Shown one piece after another: positions 1 through 8,211 of a DNA stretch of 37,999 nucleotides. The notes beneath the pieces were generated by a model, which saw nothing but the letters and a program-made list of their open reading frames with translations, was not told the DNA's origin and made no database searches. Position 1 is the stretch's first letter, and each line of letters opens with the position of its first letter. Location: the NCBI GenBank assembly GCA_001771275.1, contig METE01000002.1, positions 41,983-79,981 on the forward strand, read 5' to 3'. Source of the DNA: a candidate division Kazan bacterium RIFCSPLOWO2_01_FULL_48_13. Lineage in GTDB: Bacteria; Patescibacteriota; Kazan-3B-28; UBA10110. The position numbers were made by a program, and so were the translations under genes.

Positions 1-1911
1 CGAGCCGGTGGTTTTCATATGAGCAGTGAGACAGGTTGGACTCAACGCATCTTAGATGCGGTCGGCAAAAAATACGGCTTTCGATTGGATCAACCAATTG
101 GTAAATTCGGCAAACACGCGCTGGATGTTCTATTGTATGGTAGTGGTGACGAAGAGGTAGTGGCAAAATATCGGACTGCTCGCGGCAATCTAAACGAATA
201 TGTCGTAAAGTGGGAAGGCATTCTCCCTAATCTAATGCGGCGGTACAAAGAGACCGATTCCGATTTTGTCCGGGCTGAGATCGATAAAATTATGGTCGAA
301 CGGATCTGTCCGGTGTGCCAGGGCGGGCGGCTAAGAGCCGAATCGGCGGCGGTCACGGTGGGGGGAAGCTCGATCGTAACGGTTTCGGCGATGTCGATCG
401 AACAGCTGAATAAATTTTTCGATAAGTTAAAATTAGACAGCCAGCGTACTTTAATCGCGGTCCAGATCTTAAAAGAGATTAAAGAGCGGATTGGTTTTCT
501 TAACAATGTTGGGCTAAGCTATCTTACACTTAATCGCAGCGCCACTACGCTATCAGGAGGTGAGGCGCAGCGAATTAGATTGGCAACTCAGATCGGCTCG
601 GGACTTTCCGGAGTAATTTATATTTTGGATGAGCCATCGATCGGTCTGCATCAGCACGACAACGGTAAGTTGATTAAATCGCTGAAGGGCTTGCGTGATT
701 TGGGCAACACGGTATTAGTGGTAGAGCACGATGAGGAAACTATTTTAGAAGCGGACTATGTGGTGGATATGGGACCAGGCGCGGGAGCATTGGGTGGGTA
801 TGTGGTGGCGGTCGGTACGCCTGATCAGATTAAAAAGAATAAAAATTCGCTGACTGGTCAATATCTCTCGGGCAAGGCAAAGGTCAAAGTGCCTAGTGTC
901 CGCCGGCTGCCCAATGGCAAGCACCTATTAATTAAAGGCGCTAGCGAATTCAATCTCAAAAATATTGATGTCGAAATACCTTTGGGATTATTTGTCTGCG
1001 TTACTGGTCTCTCGGGTTCGGGCAAATCGACATTGATTAATGAGATCTTAGTTAAAAAGATCAGCCAGACTTTATATGGCTCGCATGCGGCGCCGGGCAA
1101 ACACAAAGCCATCGAGGGCCTGGACTATTTGGATAAGATCATCAGTATCGATCAATCGCCGATCGGAAGAAGCCCTCGGAGCAATCCCGCTACCTATACG
1201 GGCGTGTTCACGGATATCCGGGACCTGTTTAGCAAACTTCCGGAAGCGCAAATTAGGGGTTATGCGCCCGGTCGATTTAGTTTTAATGTAAAAGGCGGCC
1301 GGTGTGAAAACTGCCAGGGCGACGGCGTGATCAAGATCGAGATGCACTTCTTGCCGGATGTGTATGTGCCGTGTGATGTCTGTAAAGGCAAGCGCTACAA
1401 TCAGGAGGTATTGGAAGTTCATTACAACGGCAAAAACATTTCCGAGGTATTAAATATGTCGGTCGGAGAAGCGTTGGAATTCTTCAAACATATTCCCGCT
1501 ATTCAGAATAAATTAGCTACCCTGCAAGAAGTGGGATTAGGCTACATTACTTTAGGCCAACCCGCCACTCAACTCTCTGGCGGTGAAGCTCAGCGAATTA
1601 AACTGGCATCCGAATTATCGCGGCGGGCAACGGGCAAGACCTTGTATGTGTTGGATGAGCCGACTACTGGTTTGCACTTTGATGATGTTAAAAGGTTGTT
1701 GGCAGTGTTAACGCAGCTGGTCGATAAAGGTAACACCGTATTAGTGATTGAGCATAATTTAGATGTAATCAAAACTGCCGACTGGATCATTGATCTGGGG
1801 CCCGAAGGGGGAGATAAGGGTGGGGAGATCGTAGCGGTTGGTACGCCGGAAAAGGTCGCCAAAGTTAAGCGATCATATACTGGGCAGTATCTCCAAAAAG
1901 TCCTCAAATAA
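1..1911 (+). CDS. uvrA: Excinuclease ABC subunit A, C-terminal part; 5' end runs off the window
   Basis: Two ABC signatures ([56 protein letters not shown]...[15 protein letters not shown]), Walker [11 protein letters not shown], zinc motifs CPVCQGGRL and [32 protein letters not shown]. The frame stays open upstream of the ATG at 19 to base 1 (RAGGFH). Confidence 0.97.
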   Translation, partial: RAGGFHMSSETGWTQRILDAVGKKYGFRLDQPIGKFGKHALDVLLYGSGDEEVVAKYRTARGNLNEYVVKWEGILPNLMRRYKETDSDFVRAEIDKIMVERICPVCQGGRLRAESAAVTVGGSSIVTVSAMSIEQLNKFFDKLKLDSQRTLIAVQILKEIKERIGFLNNVGLSYLTLNRSATTLSGGEAQRIRLATQIGSGLSGVIYILDEPSIGLHQHDNGKLIKSLKGLRDLGNTVLVVEHDEETILEADYVVDMGPGAGALGGYVVAVGTPDQIKKNKNSLTGQYLSGKAKVKVPSVRRLPNGKHLLIKGASEFNLKNIDVEIPLGLFVCVTGLSGSGKSTLINEILVKKISQTLYGSHAAPGKHKAIEGLDYLDKIISIDQSPIGRSPRSNPATYTGVFTDIRDLFSKLPEAQIRGYAPGRFSFNVKGGRCENCQGDGVIKIEMHFLPDVYVPCDVCKGKRYNQEVLEVHYNGKNISEVLNMSVGEALEFFKHIPAIQNKLATLQEVGLGYITLGQPATQLSGGEAQRIKLASELSRRATGKTLYVLDEPTTGLHFDDVKRLLAVLTQLVDKGNTVLVIEHNLDVIKTADWIIDLGPEGGDKGGEIVAVGTPEKVAKVKRSYTGQYLQKVLK

Positions 1912-2161
1912 TATTGCCATTCTGTCAGCCCGACTCCCTTGCCATCCTGCCCCGACTCATTTCCCGTCATTCTGGTAAGCCCAGCAGGGCGCACCCAGAA
2001 TCTTTACAATATTATTATTCTTTTTGCCACCCATCCGTCGGCTGACGGACGGGTGGCCCCAAAGGCGGGCCCGACTACGCCAAGCTATCCGTAATGTAAA
2101 ATCAGCTTACCGCTTAACCCGCCCGAACGTACCGTTCGGTACGGGCGGGTGGGTCGAACTC

Positions 2162-2186
2162 CCCAGCACTTAATTTAAGTGCTGGG
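2162..2186. repeat. Perfect inverted repeat (11-bp stem, 3-nt loop)
   Basis: CCCAGCACTTA-ATT-TAAGTGCTGGG read directly. Confidence 0.85.
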
Positions 2187-2461
2187 TCAAACAACGACCC
2201 CGCGACGCTGATTTTTCAAACGGCTCACGCTTGGCTCCGTAAGGGCATAAGGGACGCTTAAGCTCCAATGGCGGAAATAAAACGGCTTAATGGGTTTGGG
2301 GCCACCAAAATAGAACCAACTGAAGTTGACTGGTAGGTTTGTTTTAAGTACGCTCGAGTGTAGGCGACCGTGCCTGCTCAACCCTGAGGAGGTGGCTTAA
2401 CCCGTAAGTTCCCCACAGGGGAATGCCTCGCAGGAGTTGATTGAAAAAAGAGGAGACTTCC

Positions 2462-3373
2462 ATGCAGAAGTCAACTTGGATGAGTGTTGGACAGGCCCAT
2501 CGATTGGGCAAGTTTGTTGTTGAGGCGTTGTTGGCCGTGCGGAGTTATTTTAGCTCCGGCGTAGTCCAAAAAAAGATTAGTGATGGGGATTGGGTATCCA
2601 ATTTTAAGCAGGAATTTATCCAACTGGTTAAGAGGCTGATACCGACTAATCCTTTTTCAAGAGAGCGGGTGGATCGGGCGGCCGATTACCCTAAGGGGTG
2701 GACATTGCCTCCGCTGGACGATCAAAAGGCGCGTTTGACAGAAATATTTCCCCGAATAGATCTGTCCCATGTCGACGCATTGGTGGATGATATTAAGATC
2801 CCCAAATCCAAGCACAGGTTTGTGGACGGGATCGCAATAATTCCCAAGTTTACCCATCTGCTCAAAACCGTTGCGAATCGGAGCGACTTTAACAGCGATT
2901 ATGCGATGATTGGATCGGAATTAGTTAAGCGCATTTCGTTATCCCAGTCATTTTACAACAAGGCCGGTCCCATAGATGACAGGCATATCCGGGTGGATAA
3001 CGAGGCAATGGAGATTGTCTCCAGGCTCGAAGGCTCAACCTTGGGTGATGTTTTAGTGCTTCCAATTAACTTTGGCAGCTTCTATGCTGGATGGTCTCCC
3101 CGAGCAGCTAAATGGGAAGCGCTGAGCAATGGACAGCTTCCGCTGATCTCTGTCCAGATTTTCTGCCTGCTGTTAACTATGCCAGATAGATTAGCGTCTG
3201 GCAGTCTGGGCGTTGATCTATCGGCCGATGGATGGGATCCCGACGGAACTCAAATCTGGTCGTCTTGTACCACATATCTCACAATGGAAAAAGACGAAAT
3301 AGAGTTGTCGATGGGGTCTTCCGGCGAGCCTACCGGCGGTTATGGGACCCCAATAGCTTTCTTGGAGCTGTAA
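2462..3373 (+). CDS. Hypothetical protein (~303 aa)
   Basis: Long ORF; ATG at 2462 preceded by a GAGGAG Shine-Dalgarno, preferred over the TTG at 2441. No family recognised. Confidence 0.75.
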   Translation: MQKSTWMSVGQAHRLGKFVVEALLAVRSYFSSGVVQKKISDGDWVSNFKQEFIQLVKRLIPTNPFSRERVDRAADYPKGWTLPPLDDQKARLTEIFPRIDLSHVDALVDDIKIPKSKHRFVDGIAIIPKFTHLLKTVANRSDFNSDYAMIGSELVKRISLSQSFYNKAGPIDDRHIRVDNEAMEIVSRLEGSTLGDVLVLPINFGSFYAGWSPRAAKWEALSNGQLPLISVQIFCLLLTMPDRLASGSLGVDLSADGWDPDGTQIWSSCTTYLTMEKDEIELSMGSSGEPTGGYGTPIAFLEL

Positions 3374-3463
3374 CTTTTTATGCTCGATTTGGCAATGGCG
3401 GGTGGAAACACTCGCCATATTTTTATTCGAAGTAACTGGGATGATAGTTGTTATCATATAGAT

Positions 3464-5722
3464 ATGGCGGTTTCCAAAACCTTCAGTCCAGATTTAAAGC
3501 AGATCCCGAATAGCCCCGGGGTGTATTTGATGTATGGGGGGATTGCTCTGCGTCATCCTGAATCCGCCAACCGGCGGATGAAGGATATAGGTCGTAAGGC
3601 CGCTTCGCTAGCCTGCCTGCGGACGCGGGACGCGGCCAGGGATTCTTCGGCTGGTCGCCTCAGAATGACAGCAAAAGAGGGTAAAGTGATTTATGTGGGG
3701 AAGGCGATCAACTTGCGGAAGCGGGTGTCTTCGTATTGGAAACAGCCAGTTAAGCAAAGTATCAAAACGCAAGCGCTGATCAAGCAGGTGGCGAAATTGG
3801 ATTTTATGGCTACCGATACCGAAGCCGAAGCGCTGATATTAGAGAACGAATTAATTAAGAAATATCAGCCGCAATATAATGTACTGCTCAGGGACGATAA
3901 AACCTTTCAATATATTCGCATTGGGTTAGATCAAAAATTTCCGGAAGTTTCGGCGGTTCGCCGAGTTAACCCCCAGGAGATTAAGAGTCGGGACCCCAAC
4001 CGGCCGAGATATTTTGGGCCCTACACGGCCGGGAGCACGGTGAAGAACACCCTCAAGTTATTAAATAGTATTTTCCCGATCTGCGGTAAAGCGCGAGAAT
4101 TAAATTTACAGAATAAGATTCCTGCCGGAGTTTACCCTCGACTGCGATCGGGGGCAGGAATGACAAGAGGGGGAGCAGGTCCGCCAGCCGGCGGAGACGA
4201 GAAGGGAGCAGGAATGACAAGAACTGGTTTGTCATCCCGGACCGGATGGACTATGGCCGATCAGGATCCGGGATCTTTTGTTGCGCCATTAAAGGCGCCG
4301 TGTCTTAACTACCATCTGGGGAGATGTTTGGGGGTCTGCGTTGGCAAAGCGACCGGTGCGGACTATCGAGCGGCGATTGATAGAGTAGTTAAATTCTTGG
4401 GCGGTGACACCAAAAACATTATTAAATATCTGCAGGCGCGGATGTCGCGATTATCGAGTGAGCGAAGATTTGAAGAAGCGGCCCGACTTAGGGATCGGAT
4501 AAATTCGTTAGAACAGTTATTTGAACAACAAAAAGTTTCTCGGCCAAAAGATTTGGAACAAGATTTCTTAGGCTGGTTAGTAGAAGGCGAGAAGATGATC
4601 GTCTCGCGCGCTCAAGTTCGGGGTGGCAGGTTGCTCGGCCAGCAGACTTTTGTGTTAAACGCGCCGCTTAGGGATGCCGAGGCCAATTTAATGTCGCAAG
4701 CGATCATTACCATTTACGATAAAGTATTCGAAGATCTGCCCAGAGAAATTATTGTGCCGGTATTACCAGAAGATTCGGGAGCGATCGAAAAGTGGTTAAG
4801 CGATAGGCGAATCAATCCCACCCCACCTCTCTCCGAGTCCAGAGACTCTCAGAGTCGGCGACCCCTTGGTAAGGGGAGGAGCAAAAATAATCCCCTCCTT
4901 TCCAAGGAGGGGGCAGGGGTGGTTGGGAGGAGAGGAGGAGTTCGTGTTATAGTGCCACAAAAGGGGCCGAATCAAAAGTTGCTATCACTGGCCCAGCGTA
5001 ATGCTGCTCAACATTCCGGGTCGCTCTTGGATGTGGACGAACGATTAGGGGTTAAAAAAGCATTAGTAGAGCTCAAAAATCTGCTCAAGCTAAAAAAGCT
5101 GGAGCGGTTAGAAGCCTACGACATCTCGCATTTTGGGGGGACCCACACCGTTGGTTCGATGGTGGTATTGGTGGGTGGCAAGCCCGACAAAAATCACTAT
5201 CGCCGGTTTCGCGTTAAAACGGTACCTGGCATTGATGATTATGCCGCTTTGGGCGAAGTGATCACTCGAAGATTAAGCCCCAAACGCCGAACCGATAAGA
5301 GATTCGCGGTCGGTTTGCCGGATGCAATTTTAATTGATGGCGGAAAAGGCCAGTTAAGTGCGGTGTTAAAAAATGTAACAGCGGATGATAAAAAGAAAAT
5401 TCGGTTTTTTAGTTTGGCCAAACGGGAAGAAGAGATATTTTTGCCCGATAAGTCACAGCCGGTAATTTTGCCCAAGAATTCGGTGGCGTTGCAGCTGTTG
5501 CAACGGCTGCGGGATGAAGCGCATCGATTTGCGATCAGCTACCAAACGGTATTAAAAGCAAAGCAGTTGATAGGAAGCACGGAGAGATTGGCGGGCATTG
5601 GCGCCGCTACCCGCAAAAAATTGGTAAAGCAGTTTGGCAGTTTATCAGCCGCCCGCCGGGCGAGTGATAGTGAACTGGCTCAAGCTTTGAGTGAAAAACA
5701 AATTCGCTCATTCCGATTGTGA
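3464..5722 (+). CDS. uvrC: Excinuclease ABC subunit C carrying three apparent in-frame repeat insertions
   Basis: GIY-YIG core (PGVYLMY...KVIYVGKAINLRKRVSSYW), KAPCLNYHLGRCLGVC, UVR motif, RNase H-like domain (LERLEAYDISHFGGTHTVGSMVV, AILIDGGKGQL), C-terminal HhH. Start at 3464 (MAVSKTFSPDLKQIPNSPG) fits better than the ORF start at 3380. Confidence 0.93.
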   Translation: MAVSKTFSPDLKQIPNSPGVYLMYGGIALRHPESANRRMKDIGRKAASLACLRTRDAARDSSAGRLRMTAKEGKVIYVGKAINLRKRVSSYWKQPVKQSIKTQALIKQVAKLDFMATDTEAEALILENELIKKYQPQYNVLLRDDKTFQYIRIGLDQKFPEVSAVRRVNPQEIKSRDPNRPRYFGPYTAGSTVKNTLKLLNSIFPICGKARELNLQNKIPAGVYPRLRSGAGMTRGGAGPPAGGDEKGAGMTRTGLSSRTGWTMADQDPGSFVAPLKAPCLNYHLGRCLGVCVGKATGADYRAAIDRVVKFLGGDTKNIIKYLQARMSRLSSERRFEEAARLRDRINSLEQLFEQQKVSRPKDLEQDFLGWLVEGEKMIVSRAQVRGGRLLGQQTFVLNAPLRDAEANLMSQAIITIYDKVFEDLPREIIVPVLPEDSGAIEKWLSDRRINPTPPLSESRDSQSRRPLGKGRSKNNPLLSKEGAGVVGRRGGVRVIVPQKGPNQKLLSLAQRNAAQHSGSLLDVDERLGVKKALVELKNLLKLKKLERLEAYDISHFGGTHTVGSMVVLVGGKPDKNHYRRFRVKTVPGIDDYAALGEVITRRLSPKRRTDKRFAVGLPDAILIDGGKGQLSAVLKNVTADDKKKIRFFSLAKREEEIFLPDKSQPVILPKNSVALQLLQRLRDEAHRFAISYQTVLKAKQLIGSTERLAGIGAATRKKLVKQFGSLSAARRASDSELAQALSEKQIRSFRL
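3551..3671. repeat. Palindromic element copy inside uvrC (copy 1)
   Basis: Starts CGTCATCCTGA and ends TCAGAATGACA (inverted ends); contains TCCGCCaaCCGGCGGA; no stop in the uvrC frame. Confidence 0.75.
4118..4276. repeat. Composite palindromic repeat inside uvrC (copy 2)
   Basis: ATTCCTGCC...GGCAGGAAT, CCGCCAGCCGGCGG, GCAGGAATGACA twice, ATCCCGG...CCGGGAT; frame stays open. Confidence 0.7.
4815..4930. repeat. Palindromic repeat inside uvrC (copy 3, different type)
   Basis: CCCCTTGGTAAGGGG and CCCCTCCTTtccAAGGAGGGG hairpins, outer CCACCCC...GGGGTGG; encodes NPLLSKEGAGVV-like repeat peptide. Confidence 0.65.
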
Positions 5723-5735
5723 GAATGGGGGAGGG

Positions 5736-5764
5736 TTGACGGGGGAGCCGGATTATGGCACACT
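5736..5764 (+). promoter_or_regulatory. Putative promoter for the 5872 gene
   Basis: TTGACG, 17-nt spacer ending TATGG, then CACACT. Confidence 0.45.
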
Positions 5765-5871
5765 AACCAGCACTTTTACTGATTTGTGTTTGGCAACTTG
5801 ACACTTACCGAGTACGGAAAGAATACAGAGGTTGTCCCTGTCGAAAGCATCGGCGGGAAGGAGTGTTAATT

Positions 5872-6432
5872 GTGAACGAGAATGGAGATTCGACTGCAGC
5901 TACCGGCGTTGGGAGGCTCTGCAGCCTCTTTGCCAAAATGATAACTCCTCGTCCCCTCGATGAGGTGATCGCGGGATTTCAGGACAAGGGAGTGATGGTT
6001 TGTCTCTCGTTAGAGGAGCTGTTGGACGAGAGCCGGTTCATTTTTAACTCCGGGCATCGTTACACGGTGCCAAAGGTGGGGCAGGACGATGAGCCAACGC
6101 CTGCCTACCTATTGGAGGCTGAACGGCGCGAAGGTCGTCAACCGCAGGTGCCATTGAGCGATCTATTTAAGCGTCCTAACGAGGGGCTAACCCTCAGTGA
6201 GGGCATCTGCTCGATCGTCACACTATTGCCGGTAGAGCAATTAACAGGGATGTTATGTTTCGGCTCCCGGCAAGAGAACATGGTTGACGGGATGATCGAA
6301 TTCCCGATGGTAAGGATATCCAAGGATGACCCATCCCAGATCTTGGTTGAGTGGGTCGATCTCAACAGCTCCGTCGACGAAGCGGCGGTCTGGTGGGTCA
6401 CCCAACGGCACCGGAAAGAGGACGAGAGGTAG
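5872..6432 (+). CDS. Hypothetical protein (~186 aa)
   Basis: ORF with GGGAAGGAG upstream of GTG at 5872 (an alternative GTG lies at 5863). No family recognised. Confidence 0.7.
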   Translation: MNENGDSTAATGVGRLCSLFAKMITPRPLDEVIAGFQDKGVMVCLSLEELLDESRFIFNSGHRYTVPKVGQDDEPTPAYLLEAERREGRQPQVPLSDLFKRPNEGLTLSEGICSIVTLLPVEQLTGMLCFGSRQENMVDGMIEFPMVRISKDDPSQILVEWVDLNSSVDEAAVWWVTQRHRKEDER

Positions 6433-6584
6433 ACAGCCAGGCTCGGTGATGTAAAAGGATGTGGAATGTGGGGGATAGTTTCACCCAAATGTTTTAGACC
6501 ATCAATTTCTTGATGCGCGTTAATCAGAACAGCGCTAAAGATATTCGGTGGTCTTTTTTATTCTACGATTATAGGCAGGATAAA

Positions 6585-6614
6585 ATGACGGCAAGCAAGA
6601 GATGCGTATATAAT
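6585..6614 (+). promoter_or_regulatory. Putative promoter placed for a leaderless transcript
   Basis: ATGACG, 18 nt, TATAAT, then exactly 6 nt to ATG at 6621. Confidence 0.5.
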
Positions 6615-6620
6615 AGTTAT

Positions 6621-6905
6621 ATGAAGGTGGATAAAAGCAAGCTCAAGGCAGCGGGGATGGTGGCGGCAGTAATCGCCGTGGTCGGGGTTATCGTCATCGT
6701 TGGCAATGGCCAGATCAGCCTAACCAAGGGAGTGAGCGCCGATCTGGGGGATCTGGCGGTGGGCAAGGTGACGGTAATGTCGCAAGAGACATACGACACC
6801 GCGGTGAAAAAATTAAATGCTTACTTTGCCGAGGCGGGAAACAAAACCGCACAAGACACACTCATAACCGAAGTTGTCAATATCCTAAAGGAAGTCCAAC
6901 GGTAG
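6621..6905 (+). CDS. Small membrane-anchored hypothetical protein (~94 aa)
   Basis: MKVDKSKLKAAGMVAAVIAVVGVIVIVG: single N-terminal TM segment. Confidence 0.7.
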   Translation: MKVDKSKLKAAGMVAAVIAVVGVIVIVGNGQISLTKGVSADLGDLAVGKVTVMSQETYDTAVKKLNAYFAEAGNKTAQDTLITEVVNILKEVQR

Positions 6906-6935
6906 TATCCTATCCTGTGGATAAATATGGTTGAT

Positions 6936-6958
6936 ATCGGCTCTGACAGCCGATTTTT
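6936..6958 (+). terminator. Intrinsic terminator
   Basis: ATCGGCT-CTGAC-AGCCGAT followed by TTTT. Confidence 0.75.
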
Positions 6959-6984
6959 AGTACTAATATGGGTTGATAAAATCA

Positions 6985-7013
6985 TTGACATTGTAAGTCA
7001 AGTATGGTATAAT
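6985..7013 (+). promoter_or_regulatory. Consensus sigma-70-type promoter
   Basis: TTGACA, 17-nt spacer, TATAAT, upstream of the 7037 ORF. Confidence 0.8.
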
Positions 7014-7036
7014 GGAAACAAGTTAGTTGGAGTACT

Positions 7037-8200
7037 ATGCATAGCCAAAATCACGATAATCAGACAGAGGGTGAAAAACCGACGGAAGACTCGGTGCTTG
7101 ATCGGGTGATGTCCGAAAGCCAATCGTTAGAGTTGGCATCGGCCAAGCCGTCTAAAGTGGTAACGGCTGCTGTCAACAAGCTGCGGGATCGCGAGCGGGA
7201 TGTGTTAATTGCCCGCTACGGTCTTGATCTTAGCCATACCGATAAGGAAACATTGGAAAGCATCGGCAAGAAATTGTCGGTTACTCGCGAGCGGGTGAGG
7301 CAGATCGAAAACGCGGCGTTGAAAAAGATTGCCAAAAAATTTTCGGCGGCACTTAAGCCGTTGTGGAAGATCGTGGATGTCTATCTAACAATGCACGGCA
7401 ATATCGCTGATGTTGATTTCTTGATCGATCATTTTAAATTAAGCCAATCGGATAATTTAGAGCTGGAGAAAAATGCTCTGCGGTTGGCCGTAGCCGCCTA
7501 CACCGAGGTGTATCCGATTAAAAAGCATGTCGACCTTAAAGCTGGCTGGCTGGGTGATAATGTTAAACAAGCAGATATTTTAGAGATCCAGAAGGTGGCG
7601 GTAGGTATTCTAACTAAATCGGGCGAGCCGCTGCCGGAAGCAGTGTTGGTCGATCAGATCGTTGGCCAGGCCAAAAACATGAGTTCGGCATTAGTCAAAG
7701 GGGCGCTGCGAGTGGGCGCCAAATTGGGAATGGATAACAAGAATCGGTGGGGGTTAACTGCTTGGCCGCTGATCGTTCCACGCCGGATTCGCGACAAGGT
7801 GTTTATTATTTTAGAGACGGCTGGCAAGCCGCTGCATTTTGAAGAGATCACTAAACTGATCGGCCAGAAATTTGCCCATGATCGCCAAGTGCTTAGCCGG
7901 ACGGTACACAACGAGTTAATCAGCGACGAGCGGTTTGTATTGGTTGGCCGGGGCATCTATGCGCTGTCAACTTGGGGTTATGCGCCCGGCGTAGTTTCGG
8001 ATGTAGTTAAAGAGGTGTTGCAACAGGCCGGTCAGCCGATGAAGATCGGTGACATTGTAGACGAAGTGCTTAAACGCCGGCAAGTTAAGCGGAATACGAT
8101 CATTGCCAATCTGCAGAATCGATCTTTATTTACCAAGGTGGCCAAAGCTACTTACGATCTGGCCCAGCGGGCCGGTGAGGGCAGCGCCGCCGCTAATTAA
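7037..8200 (+). CDS. Sigma-70 region 4-like HTH protein with long C-terminal tail resembling repeated winged-helix/HARE-HTH (RpoE-delta-like) domains
   Basis: LRDRERDVLIARYGLDLSHTDKETLESIGKKLSVTRERVRQIENAALKKIAKKF matches region 4.2 style; C-terminus has PLHFEEITKLIGQKF...RFVLVGRGIYALSTWGY and KIGDIVDEVLKRRQVKRNTIIANLQN. No region 2 present. Confidence 0.82.
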   Translation: MHSQNHDNQTEGEKPTEDSVLDRVMSESQSLELASAKPSKVVTAAVNKLRDRERDVLIARYGLDLSHTDKETLESIGKKLSVTRERVRQIENAALKKIAKKFSAALKPLWKIVDVYLTMHGNIADVDFLIDHFKLSQSDNLELEKNALRLAVAAYTEVYPIKKHVDLKAGWLGDNVKQADILEIQKVAVGILTKSGEPLPEAVLVDQIVGQAKNMSSALVKGALRVGAKLGMDNKNRWGLTAWPLIVPRRIRDKVFIILETAGKPLHFEEITKLIGQKFAHDRQVLSRTVHNELISDERFVLVGRGIYALSTWGYAPGVVSDVVKEVLQQAGQPMKIGDIVDEVLKRRQVKRNTIIANLQNRSLFTKVAKATYDLAQRAGEGSAAAN

Positions 8201-8211
8201 CCTAACGAGTA

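Noticed and set aside
1072-1422. Minus-strand ORF inside uvrA
   Set aside because: Antisense shadow ORF of a strongly coding gene.
2100-2200. tmRNA-like GTTCGA motif on the minus strand
   Set aside because: No acceptor stem, CCA end or tag reading frame could be found; the GGGGAGTTCGACCC match is likely chance.
2187-2381. Minus-strand 64-aa ORF in the uvrA-2462 gap
   Set aside because: No start signal or family resemblance; overlaps the structured region.
3464-5722. uvrC as a pseudogene
   Set aside because: All recognisable UvrC motifs are present and the frame is open through three insertions, so an expressed protein is more likely than decay.
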